Below, piece after piece: positions 33,824 to 41,082 of a DNA stretch of 64,000 nucleotides. Location: contig NZ_CP159342.1 in assembly GCF_040499845.1 (NCBI RefSeq), positions 4,712,001 to 4,776,000 of the forward strand, given 5' to 3'. A program made the position numbers and the translations under genes. The DNA comes from Micromonospora sp. CCTCC AA 2012012 (GTDB lineage: Bacteria > Actinomycetota > Actinomycetes > Mycobacteriales > Micromonosporaceae). Positions within the stretch are counted from its first letter, which is position 1. Every line of letters starts with the position of its first letter. A model generated the notes under the pieces. The model was not told the DNA's origin and did not search any database. It was given only the letters and a program-made list of their open reading frames with translations.

Positions 33824-34575
33824 CGCGGTGCCGTCCGCGCGCCCCGCAGCACCGCCGTGTAACCCCGCTCAATCGGGGAGTCGCCGCTGTCGCCGTCCCC
33901 ACCGGCGGCGATCAGCTCATCGGGGAAGCCGGTGAAGACCAGCCGCCCGCCGTCGAGCAGGTTGACCCGGGTGCACGCCGCGACGACGTCCTCGACCAAG
34001 TGCGTGCTGACCAGAACGACCGTATCGAGGCCCAGTTCCCGCAGCAGCGCCCGAAACTGCACCCGCTGCTCCGGGTCCAGACCGGCGGTCGGCTCGTCCA
34101 ACAGCAGCAGCCGAGGGTCGTTCACGATGGCCTGAGCGATGCCGGCGCGGCGCAGCATCCCGCCGGAGAGGTGCTTCATCCGGTCGTCGGCGCGCTCCAG
34201 CAGACCGACCCGCTCGATCGCCCGGTCCACCGCCAGCGGGATCCGCGCCGGCGGCATCTCCTTCAGCCAGGCGAAGTACTCGACGAACTCGCGCACGGTG
34301 AAGCGCGGGTAGAACCCGAACGCCTGGGGCAGGTACCCCAACTGGCGGCGCGCCTGCCGCAACGCCGATGGGTCGCCGAGGTGGTGGCTCAGCAGCCGGA
34401 CCTCACCCTGATCGGGGCGCAGCACCGTGGCCAGGACCCGCATCAGGGTGGTCTTGCCGGCGCCGTTCGGGCCGAGCAACCCGTGCACCCCCACCCCGAG
34501 CTCGAGGTCCAGGTCGTCGAAGACGATCCGCTTGCCGTAACTGACCCGCAGGCCGTCGACGCTCACCGTCGTCAT
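33820..34575 (-). CDS. ABC transporter ATP-binding protein
   Basis: A 251-residue ATPase. Walker A is GPNGAGKTTLMRV, the Q-loop QAFGFYP, the signature LSGGMLRRAG, Walker B RLLLLDEPTAGLDP, and the switch region STHLVED. The family is the ABC-2 exporter type. It overlaps the start of the downstream permease by 4 bp, and its ATG overlaps the stop of the zf-HC2 membrane gene. It belongs to a five-gene operon led by an ECF sigma factor, so the exporter is probably induced by a signal sensed through the sigma/anti-sigma pair. Confidence 0.93.
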   Translation of the reverse strand: MTTVSVDGLRVSYGKRIVFDDLDLELGVGVHGLLGPNGAGKTTLMRVLATVLRPDQGEVRLLSHHLGDPSALRQARRQLGYLPQAFGFYPRFTVREFVEYFAWLKEMPPARIPLAVDRAIERVGLLERADDRMKHLSGGMLRRAGIAQAIVNDPRLLLLDEPTAGLDPEQRVQFRALLRELGLDTVVLVSTHLVEDVVAACTRVNLLDGGRLVFTGFPDELIAAGGDGDSGDSPIERGYTAVLRGARTAPR

Positions 34576-35357
34576 GCCGGTTGCCTTCCCACCCGTTCCC
34601 GACGCACATACACCACCACCGCGGCCACCGCGGTGACGCCCAGCCAGCCCGGAGGGCTCGACACCAGGACCGCCACATCGCCGACCGGCGGCGCCAGCAC
34701 CACCACCGCCCACGCCCCCGCCACCACCAGAGCGGCGTACGCGGGCTCGATCAACGAGCCGAGCGCCAACGTCAGGACCGTCAACGCGATACAGGGAAGC
34801 AGCCACAGCCCCGGCGTACCGATGCCCGTCACCGCGCCGGCCAGGACCGCTACTGGCGCCGCGACCGCGAGGACCGTCAGCGTGCGCCACAGCACGATCC
34901 GCAGGCCGCCCTGCGGTGTCCCCGCGATCAACTCGTGCAGTGGATCAGTTCGCGGCCCGTACGACAGGGCCGTACCGACAGCCGGCAGCGCCGGCGCAAA
35001 GAGCAGAAGCAGCCACGGCGGGACCACCGTCGGACTGACCGCCAACCCCGCGGTGAGCACCCCGGTGACCGCCACCGACAGCAACCACGCCGCCCGCGCC
35101 GCAGGCCCCGCACCCACCAACACCCTGACCCGCCGCCACCCGGTCGCCCGCCGCACCCGCCCCTGCCGCGGCAACCGGCCGCCCAGCGACACCGCGACCG
35201 CCTCCACCACCAAAGCCGTCGACACGTCCGATGCGATGCTCGTCCGGCAGGCCACACAGCGGTCGAGGTGCGCCTCCACCGACCACGCGTCAACGTCAGC
35301 GAGACGCCCGTCGCCGTACGCCGCCAACACCCCGGCGTCGACGTGGAACCCGGTCAC
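34572..35357 (-). CDS. zf-HC2-type anti-sigma/membrane protein
   Basis: A 261-residue protein from the GTG at 35357, which overlaps the TGA of the sigma gene. The N-terminus has VEAHLDRCVAC (HxxxCxxC, residues about 27-37), the zinc-binding signature of anti-sigma factors. It is followed by a linker and six hydrophobic segments from about residue 80. The membrane part is larger than in classical anti-sigma factors. Translational coupling to both sigma and ABC genes supports a role as membrane sensor that releases the sigma factor encoded upstream. Confidence 0.82.
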   Translation of the reverse strand: MTGFHVDAGVLAAYGDGRLADVDAWSVEAHLDRCVACRTSIASDVSTALVVEAVAVSLGGRLPRQGRVRRATGWRRVRVLVGAGPAARAAWLLSVAVTGVLTAGLAVSPTVVPPWLLLLFAPALPAVGTALSYGPRTDPLHELIAGTPQGGLRIVLWRTLTVLAVAAPVAVLAGAVTGIGTPGLWLLPCIALTVLTLALGSLIEPAYAALVVAGAWAVVVLAPPVGDVAVLVSSPPGWLGVTAVAAVVVYVRRERVGRQPA

Positions 35358-35890
35358 GACAGGGCCTCCCTCAACTCGCGGCGCGCCCGCATCGCCCGGG
35401 TCTTCACCGTGCCCTCCGGCACACCCAGCAACACCGCCGCCTCCCGCACCGTCAGACCGTCCAGCACCGTCGCCTGCAACACCGCCCGCAACTCCGGAGC
35501 AAGCCGATGCAGCGCACTTTCCAACTCGGCGTCGTACGCACCGGCCAAGACCTCGTCCTCCGCCGACGGAGACCACGCCAACACGTCGTCGCCTGGCGCC
35601 CCCACACTCTGCGGACGGGCCAACGCGCGACGCCGCGCGTCGATCAACCGACCAGCGGCCACCGACCACAGCCAACCCACCGCCGCACCGTCCCCGCGGT
35701 AGCCGGCCGCAGCCCGCCACACCGTCAGGAACGTCTCCTGCACCACCTCCCGGACCAACTCCGGATCACGACACCGGCGGCGCAGACGCAGCACCAACCA
35801 CGGCGCGTTACGCGCATACAGCACGTCGAACGCCCCGCGGTCACCCTTCCCGACGAGGCGCAACAGCTCCTCGTCGTCCACGTCCATCAC
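35354..35890 (-). CDS. ECF-type sigma factor leading an ABC exporter operon
   Basis: A 178-residue sigma factor. Start is the GTG at 35890 followed directly by ATG at 35887. Region 2 is LYARNAPWLVLRLRRRCRDPELVREVVQETFLTVWRAA then WLWSVAAGRLIDARRR. Region 4 is LDGLTVREAAVLLGVPEGTVKTRAMRARRELREAL. The gene is first in an operon with a zf-HC2 protein, ABC ATPase and two membrane proteins; all four junctions overlap. A GAACC-N17-CGTC-like sequence lies just upstream, a form often seen at autoregulated ECF promoters. Confidence 0.92.
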   Translation of the reverse strand: MMDVDDEELLRLVGKGDRGAFDVLYARNAPWLVLRLRRRCRDPELVREVVQETFLTVWRAAAGYRGDGAAVGWLWSVAAGRLIDARRRALARPQSVGAPGDDVLAWSPSAEDEVLAGAYDAELESALHRLAPELRAVLQATVLDGLTVREAAVLLGVPEGTVKTRAMRARRELREALS

Positions 35891-35900
35891 GCAAGGTTAG

Positions 35901-35927
35901 GACGCAGCACTCGGCGAAACGGTTCTC
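35901..35927 (-). promoter_or_regulatory. Candidate ECF promoter of the sigma-ABC operon
   Basis: On the minus strand GAGAACC (35921-35927) and CGTC (35901-35904) are separated by 17 bases between AAC and CGTC. This resembles the GGAAC-N16/17-CGTC form of ECF-dependent promoters. It is only about 10 nt from the start codon, so the transcript would be nearly leaderless. Autoregulation is inferred. Confidence 0.4.
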
Positions 35928-36009
35928 TCCACCGCGCCACACGCCGGGCTGATCCGCAAGTTACGACCAACCCAGGCCCGAGCCGGTCCGAAGGTTCGCG
36001 CACCTCTGA

Positions 36010-36801
36010 TCATTGGATTGGTAGCCGGACGGTGTGCGGGTCGACGAACGTGACGCCTGCGGCAGTGCGCACATGCAGCTTGCTGCCGGCGAACTCGCCA
36101 CGCTCGCTGGGCCACCACACACCCCAGATGCCGTTCCTCAGCGTGGCGCTCACTCGAAGTCCATTCGCCAGTACCACGTCGACGCCAGTCACTGCGGCAC
36201 CGCTCAGGCCGAACATCTGGAAGGCTTGAATGCCGCCCTCTGGCGGCTTCTCAAGAACGCCGCCGAGCACCAGCACGGCACTGTCTCGCGGCTTGGTGAA
36301 TCGCTTGTCGGAGACGGTGGCCGCCATCAGGTTCAGCCCGTTGCGCCCGTCGGCCTTCAGACCGGACAGGGCGATCAAGGGATCCTTGGAGGTGCCGCTA
36401 CCCATAGAGACATCGACGCAGAAGGTGAAACCGCCGCGTCGATCGACCAGCACCTCCCGTCGGTCCGCCGCCTCCCGGCGCGCCGGGACACCTCCGACGC
36501 CCACCCCGCCGACGCCAAGGTCGCTGCATTTCGACGCCCAGCCCTCGATGTCTTCATCCGAGGCGGTCAGTGGTGGAGCGGCCTGCGGGACGGGCGTCCA
36601 AGCGGCATAATTCTGCTGCGGTGGCTCAGGGTCGACCGCGAGCGCGATGAAGCCGACTGCCGCGGTCAGGACAGTGAGGCCACCGGCTACGGCTATACGG
36701 CGGTTCCGAATCGGCGCAGCCCCACGCGAGGCCTGAGCAACCAGCATTCGCCGAACGTCGGTCTGGCGCTGTGGATCCAGGCGGGATCGCAGCTCAGTCA
36801 T
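36010..36801 (-). CDS. Membrane-anchored partner of an ECF sigma factor (hypothetical)
   Basis: A 263-residue protein whose ATG overlaps the sigma stop (TCATGA on the plus strand). It has a short cytoplasmic segment (LDPQRQTDVRRMLVAQASRGAAPIRNRR), one membrane helix (IAVAGGLTVLTAAVGFIALAV, residues about 35-55), and an extracytoplasmic domain of about 200 residues with two cysteines. No zf-HC2 motif is present. Its position and single-span topology fit a non-zinc anti-sigma factor, but I do not recognise the outer domain. It ends with LPIQ at 36010. Confidence 0.72.
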   Translation of the reverse strand: MTELRSRLDPQRQTDVRRMLVAQASRGAAPIRNRRIAVAGGLTVLTAAVGFIALAVDPEPPQQNYAAWTPVPQAAPPLTASDEDIEGWASKCSDLGVGGVGVGGVPARREAADRREVLVDRRGGFTFCVDVSMGSGTSKDPLIALSGLKADGRNGLNLMAATVSDKRFTKPRDSAVLVLGGVLEKPPEGGIQAFQMFGLSGAAVTGVDVVLANGLRVSATLRNGIWGVWWPSERGEFAGSKLHVRTAAGVTFVDPHTVRLPIQ

Positions 36802-37427
36802 GACATCTCCTGTCGCTGTGTGGGGGTGGCGACTGGGCAGGTCGCGGGATCGACAATTTCGAATGAGCTTGTCTCGGCGTCGAGCCGGGACCGGGCCCGC
36901 GACAACCGTGATCGGACGGTGCCCACCGGTACGCCGAGCGCTACTGCCGCCTCGGCATATGTCAGGCCCTGCCAGACACAGAGCAGCAACACATCGCGGT
37001 CGGGCGGCCTCAGTCGCTCGAGGGCCGCCCGTAATCGGGCCAGGTGTCGCTCGTCGTCGAGCCGGCCGGCGACCTCCTCGGCGTGGTCGGGCGTGGCCGA
37101 AGCGGGAGCCAGCCGTTCCAGCGCCCGTCGATGCCGCACCGCGGTCCGCCAGCGATGCTGAATCGTCCGGCGAGCGATCCCGTACAACCACGGGAGCGCA
37201 TTGCCATCGACCAGCTCGACCTCACCCCGCCGACGCCACGCTTCCAGGAACACGATGGAGACCAGGTCATCGGCGGCGTCGATCGAGCCGGTCCGGCGGG
37301 CACAGAATTCCCGGACGGCCCCGCTGTGCCGGTCAAAGAGAACACCGAAGCACTCGGCCTCCCCCTGGCGCGCTCTCTGCCACAGCTCGCCGTCGTCGGC
37401 CCGGATCATGTCCGCCGTCTCGCTCAC
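36798..37427 (-). CDS. ECF-type sigma factor
   Basis: A 209-residue sigma factor with GTG start and AGGAGG just upstream. Region 2: SIDAADDLVSIVFLEAWRRRGEVEL and ALPWLYGIARRTIQHRWRT. Region 4: GLTYAEAAVALGVPVGTVRSRLSRARSRL. A C-terminal tail of about 25 residues is present. It resembles the sigma factors at 8135 and 35354 in overall plan but differs in sequence, making this the third ECF factor in 30 kb. It overlaps the start of the membrane-anchored gene downstream. A GGAACC box lies 28 nt upstream. Confidence 0.92.
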   Translation of the reverse strand: MSETADMIRADDGELWQRARQGEAECFGVLFDRHSGAVREFCARRTGSIDAADDLVSIVFLEAWRRRGEVELVDGNALPWLYGIARRTIQHRWRTAVRHRRALERLAPASATPDHAEEVAGRLDDERHLARLRAALERLRPPDRDVLLLCVWQGLTYAEAAVALGVPVGTVRSRLSRARSRLDAETSSFEIVDPATCPVATPTQRQEMS

Positions 37428-37437
37428 ACCCTCCTAT

Positions 37438-37460
37438 GACCGTTGCGCCCGTCAGGTTCC
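37438..37460 (-). promoter_or_regulatory. Candidate ECF promoter of the third sigma gene
   Basis: GGAACC on the minus strand (37455-37460) is followed after 14 bases by GTC (37438-37440) within CGGTCATA. The arrangement is close to the ECF -35/-10 form, though the spacing is slightly short. It precedes the sigma start at 37427 by about 10 nt. Confidence 0.35.
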
Positions 37461-37554
37461 ACTTCCGGTAGCACTACATCTGAACCAGCCCAATGCAGCA
37501 TGCTCGCCACAGCCGGCTCAAGTTCATGACACCGACAACATTGGGTGCCGCGAG

Positions 37555-37574
37555 AGGCCAAGCATGCTTGGCCT
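37555..37574. promoter_or_regulatory. 20-bp perfect palindrome, likely operator of the HTH/nucleotidyltransferase module
   Basis: AGGCCAAGCATGCTTGGCCT is a perfect 20-bp palindrome. It sits 19 bp upstream of the ATG at 37594, directly before a TAGACT -10 box (37582-37587), so the mRNA would be almost leaderless. It is a typical place for autorepression by the downstream HTH protein, as in toxin-antitoxin operons. Confidence 0.7.
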
Positions 37575-37593
37575 AGCGTAGTAGACTGGCGGC

Positions 37594-38160
37594 ATGGGCC
37601 GGTTCTCCGAGGATGAGCTACAGGCGGTTGTCTCCAGGTACGAGGCGACGCGGGCGCAGGCGTTGACCGAGCGGGACGAGCAGCTGCGGGCGTTTCACGC
37701 GGCCGGGTGGCGGCCGGTGGATCTGCAGCGGGTTACCGGGTACAGCCGGGAGACGATCCGTCAGGCGCTCCGACCGGAAGTCCGGCGGGCGACCAACATC
37801 AGCCGGCGCAGGACCTCGCCCCAGCCGCCTGCGGACTACCGGCCCTACGGAGACCGGAAGCCCTACGTGGTGGCCGAAACCCTGGCCGCACTGCACGGAC
37901 CGACCGAAGGCACGGTGACGCTTCCGCGTCACCTCGACTGGTCCGGGCACGCCGAGTACGACCTGAACCGGCCCGCACGCCTGGCCAGCATGTACAAGGT
38001 GGTACTCACCGAAGCCAGCACCGTCGAGGATCTCAACACCTGGCTCGACGCCGACCTCCTCCGACGGCTCTGGCCCACCCTCTGGCTGCCACCCCAACTC
38101 CGCCAACGCTGGGAGCAAGCCTTCCCCGAACTCGCCGCCACCCGCAGCACCGCGGCATAG
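37594..38160 (+). CDS. HTH-containing protein, probable antitoxin/regulator of an AbiEii-like module
   Basis: A 188-residue protein. Residues 1-35 form a helix, and residues 36-62 (WRPVDLQRVTGYSRETIRQALRPEV) are a clear helix-turn-helix. The C-terminal half (YVVAETLAALHGPTEGTVTLPRHLDWSGHAEYDL onward) is not recognised. The end, PELAATRSTAA, is copied at the end of the next gene by a tandem duplication. A palindromic operator precedes it. The nucleotidyltransferase-type gene follows after 2 bp. By analogy with AbiE and MenAT systems it would be the antitoxin and autorepressor; this is inference. Confidence 0.72.
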   Translation: MGRFSEDELQAVVSRYEATRAQALTERDEQLRAFHAAGWRPVDLQRVTGYSRETIRQALRPEVRRATNISRRRTSPQPPADYRPYGDRKPYVVAETLAALHGPTEGTVTLPRHLDWSGHAEYDLNRPARLASMYKVVLTEASTVEDLNTWLDADLLRRLWPTLWLPPQLRQRWEQAFPELAATRSTAA

Positions 38161-38675
38161 CGGTGGACCCCTTCCACGAACGACTCGCCCGCACCGGGCT
38201 CAGGGCCGCCGATAGATACGGCTTCGCGCTGGCCGGCGGCTACGCGGTCCAGGCCGCCGGACTCCTGGAGCGCCCCAGCGAGGACGTCGACCTGTTCACC
38301 GCCTGGGACCGCCGCGACGAATTCACCGCCGCAGTCGCCGCCGTCGTGCACGCCTACCGGGACGACGGCCTGACCGTCGAGACCGAGCGGCAGTACGACA
38401 CCTTCGCCCGCCTGGCCGTCACCGATGGCGCGCGGGTTTCCAAGGTCGAACTCGGCGTGGACTGGCGTGCCAACGAACCGATCCTCATGGCGATCGGACC
38501 GGTACTTCACCCCGACGACGCGGTCGCGAACAAGATGAGCGCCCTCTACGGGCGGGCGTTCGCCCGGGACTTCATCGACATCGACGCCACCCTCCGATCC
38601 GGCCGCTACACCCGCGACGCCCTCCTCACCCTCGCGCAGCGCGCCGACCGCGGCTTCGACCCGCGCATCTTCGCC
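38122..38675 (+). repeat. Tandem duplication, first unit (554 bp)
   Basis: The 554-bp unit 38122-38675 is followed directly by a diverged copy, 38676-39229. Shared landmarks at exactly 554-bp offset are TTCCCCGAACTCGCC (38122 and 38676), the gene starts (38163 and 38717) and GCATCTTCGCC at the ends. The duplication contains the last 13 codons of the HTH gene and the nucleotidyltransferase gene without its 3' end. Confidence 0.85.
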
Positions 38676-38714
38676 TTCCCCGAACTCGCCGCCACCCGCA
38701 GCACTGCGGCATAA
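38163..38714 (+). CDS. AbiEii-like nucleotidyltransferase, copy 1 (C-terminus replaced)
   Basis: A 183-residue protein starting at GTG, 2 nt after the HTH gene. It has the nucleotidyltransferase core: GG at residues 25-26 (FALAGGYAVQAAG), the metal-binding D41 and D43 (SEDVDLFT) and KMSALYGRAFARDFIDIDA, which fits the conserved K..R.FRDFxD region. The last 13 residues, AFPELAATRSTAA or nearly so, come from the duplicated end of the HTH gene, and about 40 residues of the normal C-terminus are missing. The catalytic core is intact, but stability or activity may be lost. Copy 2 follows at 38717. Confidence 0.8.
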   Translation: MDPFHERLARTGLRAADRYGFALAGGYAVQAAGLLERPSEDVDLFTAWDRRDEFTAAVAAVVHAYRDDGLTVETERQYDTFARLAVTDGARVSKVELGVDWRANEPILMAIGPVLHPDDAVANKMSALYGRAFARDFIDIDATLRSGRYTRDALLTLAQRADRGFDPRIFAFPELAATRSTAA

Positions 38715-39229
38715 CGATGGACCCCTTCCACGAACGCCTCGCCCGCACCGGGCTGGCGGCGGCCGACCGATACGGCTTCGCTCTGGCCGGCGGTTACGCG
38801 GTCCAGGCCGCCGGGCTTCTGGAGCGGCCGAGCGAGGACGTCGACCTGTTCACCGCCTGGGACCGCCGCGACGAATTCACCGCCGCAGTCACCGCCGTCG
38901 TGCACGCCTACCGAGACGACGGCCTCACCGTCGAGACCGAGCGGCAGTACGACACCTTCGCCCGGCTCGCAGTCACCGACGGCGCGCGGGTTGCCAAGGT
39001 CGAACTCGGCGTGGACTGGCGCGCCAACGACCCAATCCTCATGGCGATCGGACCGGTACTCCACCCCGACGACGCGGTCGCGAACAAGATGAGCGCCCTC
39101 TACGGACGGGCGTTCGCCCGGGACTTCATCGACATCGACGCCACCCTCCGATCCAGCCGCTACACCCGCCACACCCTTCTCGCCCTCGCGCAGCGCGCCG
39201 ACCGCGGCTTCGACCCGCGCATCTTCGCC
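38676..39229 (+). repeat. Tandem duplication, second unit (554 bp)
   Basis: Second unit of the duplication described at 38122. It differs from the first at many scattered third positions, and the second gene starts with ATG rather than GTG, so the event is not recent. Past 39229 the sequence continues into the complete C-terminus of the nucleotidyltransferase. Confidence 0.85.
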
Positions 39230-39364
39230 GACGCCCTCGGACAAGCCGCCCAACTCGACTCCGACGATTTCGCCCAATACGGCGTCACCGGCCCAGCGCT
39301 GGACAATCTCCGCAGCCGATTCGCGGAGTGGCGCCACGAACTACTCGACGACCAGAAAGGGTGA
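38717..39364 (+). CDS. AbiEii-like nucleotidyltransferase, copy 2 (full length)
   Basis: A 215-residue protein with the same core as copy 1: GG25-26, D41 and D43, then KVELGVDWRAND and KMSALYGRAFARDFIDIDATL. The C-terminal 40 residues (ADALGQAAQLDSDDFAQYGVTG...) are present only here, so this is the ancestral form of the gene. AbiEii/MenT-type enzymes transfer nucleotides to RNA, in known cases tRNA ends, as toxins. The family here is recognised from the motif set, not by search. It ends about 55 bp before copy 2 of the tRNA-linked element. Confidence 0.82.
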   Translation: MDPFHERLARTGLAAADRYGFALAGGYAVQAAGLLERPSEDVDLFTAWDRRDEFTAAVTAVVHAYRDDGLTVETERQYDTFARLAVTDGARVAKVELGVDWRANDPILMAIGPVLHPDDAVANKMSALYGRAFARDFIDIDATLRSSRYTRHTLLALAQRADRGFDPRIFADALGQAAQLDSDDFAQYGVTGPALDNLRSRFAEWRHELLDDQKG

Positions 39365-39421
39365 CTCGGCCCCGACTCGCGGCACCGTTGAGCTGCACAC
39401 GCAACGCCCGAAACGTTCCAG

Positions 39422-39525
39422 CTGATCTTCGGCAAGCGATCGCAGCGAGCCCGCGAAGCGACCGGCACGAAACGGGGGACGGCAGGAAAGCGGCAGGTCA
39501 TCGGCCTGTGGAGGCCAGCGGACCG
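39422..39525 (-). repeat. Conserved tRNA-linked element, copy 2
   Basis: Starts CTGATCTT, CGG, CAAGCGA, then CAGC like copy 1. The inverted repeat is CAGG/CCTG around TCATCGG (39494-39508), shorter than in copy 1. It runs directly into a tRNA-Arg 5' half on the minus strand. In the plus-strand reading frame the first codons give LIFGKRSQR, versus LIFSKRSQQ in copy 1 and LIFTKRAQQ in copy 3, with mostly silent differences. The element may therefore descend from a gene's 3' end. Confidence 0.65.
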
Positions 39526-39568
39526 TCGGGTTAGGAAACCGATGCTCTATCCCCTGAGCTACGAGGGC
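39526..39568 (-). pseudogene. 5' half of tRNA-Arg(CCU), copy A
   Basis: The minus strand reads GCCCTCG (acceptor), TA, GCTC-AGGGGATA-GAGC (perfect D-arm), A, then TCGGT-TTCCTAA-CCCGA. The last is the anticodon arm with loop TTCCTAA and anticodon CCU; the innermost pair is mismatched. Variable loop, T-arm and acceptor 3' strand are missing. Instead, the conserved element follows. It is therefore a truncated tRNA gene, broken just after the anticodon stem. Confidence 0.75.
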
Positions 39569-39640
39569 GCGAGGGCCTAGTCTAGCGACCTAGGGGTTCA
39601 TCTGGGGTGGCAGGGAGTGGCCCACGTTCGCCCACGTCAC
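39569..39640 (-). promoter_or_regulatory. Retained promoter of the truncated tRNA, copy A
   Basis: TAGACT (minus strand, 39579-39584) lies 10 nt before the tRNA start, a good -10 box. The region up to about 39640 is nearly the same as the sequence in front of the second tRNA half at 43529-43600, showing that the promoter was duplicated with the gene. The half-tRNA and the element behind it may be transcribed. Confidence 0.5.
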
Positions 39641-39970
39641 CCGGACCGCCGTTCTCCCAACCCAGGACCACACCCGGAGCACACGAACCCCGATTTGCGA
39701 CCGGCGGTCGGCCGCGGTGACCCGCGTTGGCACCGGTTGACCCGGATTGGCATCCGCTGGAGAGCACACGTCGAGCACATCACGCAAGATCATGACGTGA
39801 CCGCCCGTTAGGCCAGTCGCCGCGACTTTCGCAGGAAGACGTGCAGTCCAGCGACTGAGCCAAGCTGGTCAAAGATCAGCGCAACGAACGGCAGCGCTGC
39901 CGGGGCCAACCCGCCGCCCGCGCAACCTGACCCCGACACAGAAAGTTCGAGGTCACAGCACGAGGGGTGG
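39641..39970. other. Intergenic between the tRNA repeat and the GlxA-type regulator
   Basis: This 330-bp stretch has no gene, strong hairpin or further copy of the element. It should contain the end of the transcript of the minus-strand regulator gene at 39971. Stretches at 39713-39745 (CGCGTTGGCACCGGTTGACC) look like neither coding nor RNA. Confidence 0.3.
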
Positions 39971-41011
39971 TCAGCTCACCCGACCGACACGCCTGGCCGT
40001 CGATCCACTCGCCGGCGCGCCTGTTCGAGACGCGGAGGTCCCGTCGGTACGGAATGCTCGACGGTATGCCGCTGGGGACGTACGCATGGCCCGGCTGAAG
40101 TGGTGACGGTAGGTGATCGGGGAGTCGAAGCCCACCGCTCTGCCGATCTGTTCGATCGACGCATCCATGGTCTCCAGCAGGGCGAGGCTGGCCTGCACCC
40201 GTTGGTTGATCAGCCAGCGGATCGGGCTGGTGCCGGTGGCGCGGGCGAAGTGCCGCAGGTAGGTGCGCGGAGACATCCGGGCGCAGTCGGCGAGAGTCTC
40301 GACGGTGATGGGTTGATCGAGGCGTGCCAACGCCCAGTCCAAACTGCGTGCCACCGCGTCATCGTCGGCGATGGTGTTCATTGGCGCCTCGATGAACTGG
40401 GCCTGGCCGCCGTCGCGATGCGGTTGGGTCACCAGCCGACGGGCGACGGCGTTGGCGATCGTCGCGCCGTGATCCTGCCGGATGACGTGCAGACACAGGT
40501 CGAGTCCGGCCGCGCTGCCTGCGCTGGTGAGGACGTCCCCGAGGTCGATGTACAGGACGTCGGGGTCGACTTCGACAGCAGGGAAACGGCGGCGCAGCAG
40601 GTCGGCGTAGCGCCAATGGGTGGTGGCACGGCGACCGTCCAGCAGTCCCGCAGCCGCCAGGGCGAACGCTCCTGAACAGATCGACATGACGCGGGCACCG
40701 CGCTGGTGCGCCAGCTGGAGCGCGGCGGCGACGTCGGGTGAGAGGCCGGCGGTGACGTCCGACACTCCGGGCACGATCACCGTGGAGGCTCGGGCGAAGG
40801 CGTCCAGGCCGTGCGGTGTGTGCAGGCTGGCCCCGCCGATCACGGGTACCGGGCCGGGCTGCTCGGCGCAGAGGGTGACGTCGTACCAGGCGCGGTCGAA
40901 CTCGGGGCGGGGCAGCCCGAACACCTCGGTCACGATGCCGGTTTCGAAGACCGACATGCCGGGATAGGCCAGCACGGACACCGTGTGCCGAGCGGGGCGT
41001 GCGGTCGCCAT
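39971..41011 (-). CDS. GlxA-type transcriptional regulator (DJ-1/PfpI domain plus AraC HTH)
   Basis: A 346-residue protein. Residues about 10-180 form a DJ-1/PfpI-like domain with VSVLAYPGMSVFETGIVTEVFGL and the nucleophile-elbow SICSGAFALAAAGLL. Residues about 220-320 form an AraC-type double HTH: ITVETLADCARMSPRTYLRHFARATGTSPIRWL and IEQIGRAVGFDSPITYRHHFSRAMRTSPAAYRR. This layout defines the GlxA family, usually transcriptional activators. It is divergent from the rhodanese-MFS-GNAT genes across 71 bp and probably controls them. The group lies between two tRNA half-gene repeats. Confidence 0.93.
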   Translation of the reverse strand: MATARPARHTVSVLAYPGMSVFETGIVTEVFGLPRPEFDRAWYDVTLCAEQPGPVPVIGGASLHTPHGLDAFARASTVIVPGVSDVTAGLSPDVAAALQLAHQRGARVMSICSGAFALAAAGLLDGRRATTHWRYADLLRRRFPAVEVDPDVLYIDLGDVLTSAGSAAGLDLCLHVIRQDHGATIANAVARRLVTQPHRDGGQAQFIEAPMNTIADDDAVARSLDWALARLDQPITVETLADCARMSPRTYLRHFARATGTSPIRWLINQRVQASLALLETMDASIEQIGRAVGFDSPITYRHHFSRAMRTSPAAYRRAFRTDGTSASRTGAPASGSTARRVGRVS

Positions 41012-41082
41012 GGCGAGATCTTAGCGGACAATGGCATTCCTGCCACTGTCCGCCGGTGCCGGCGGCGAGCATGCTCTCTGGC

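Noticed and set aside
33778..35952. A 724-codon plus-strand frame across the sigma-ABC operon
   Set aside because: It runs antisense to five genes with clear motifs and is of low-complexity Thr/Pro/Arg composition, typical of GC-rich shadow frames.
39526..39568. Calling a complete tRNA-Arg gene here
   Set aside because: Only the 5' acceptor strand, D-arm and anticodon arm are present; no T-arm or 3' acceptor strand follows.
39422..39580. An ORF continuing LIFGKRSQR... through the tRNA half (ending MLYPLSYEGARA)
   Set aside because: It has no start or upstream domain and reads antisense tRNA. The same reading is stopped early in copy 3. At most it is the relic of a gene end such as an integrase tail.
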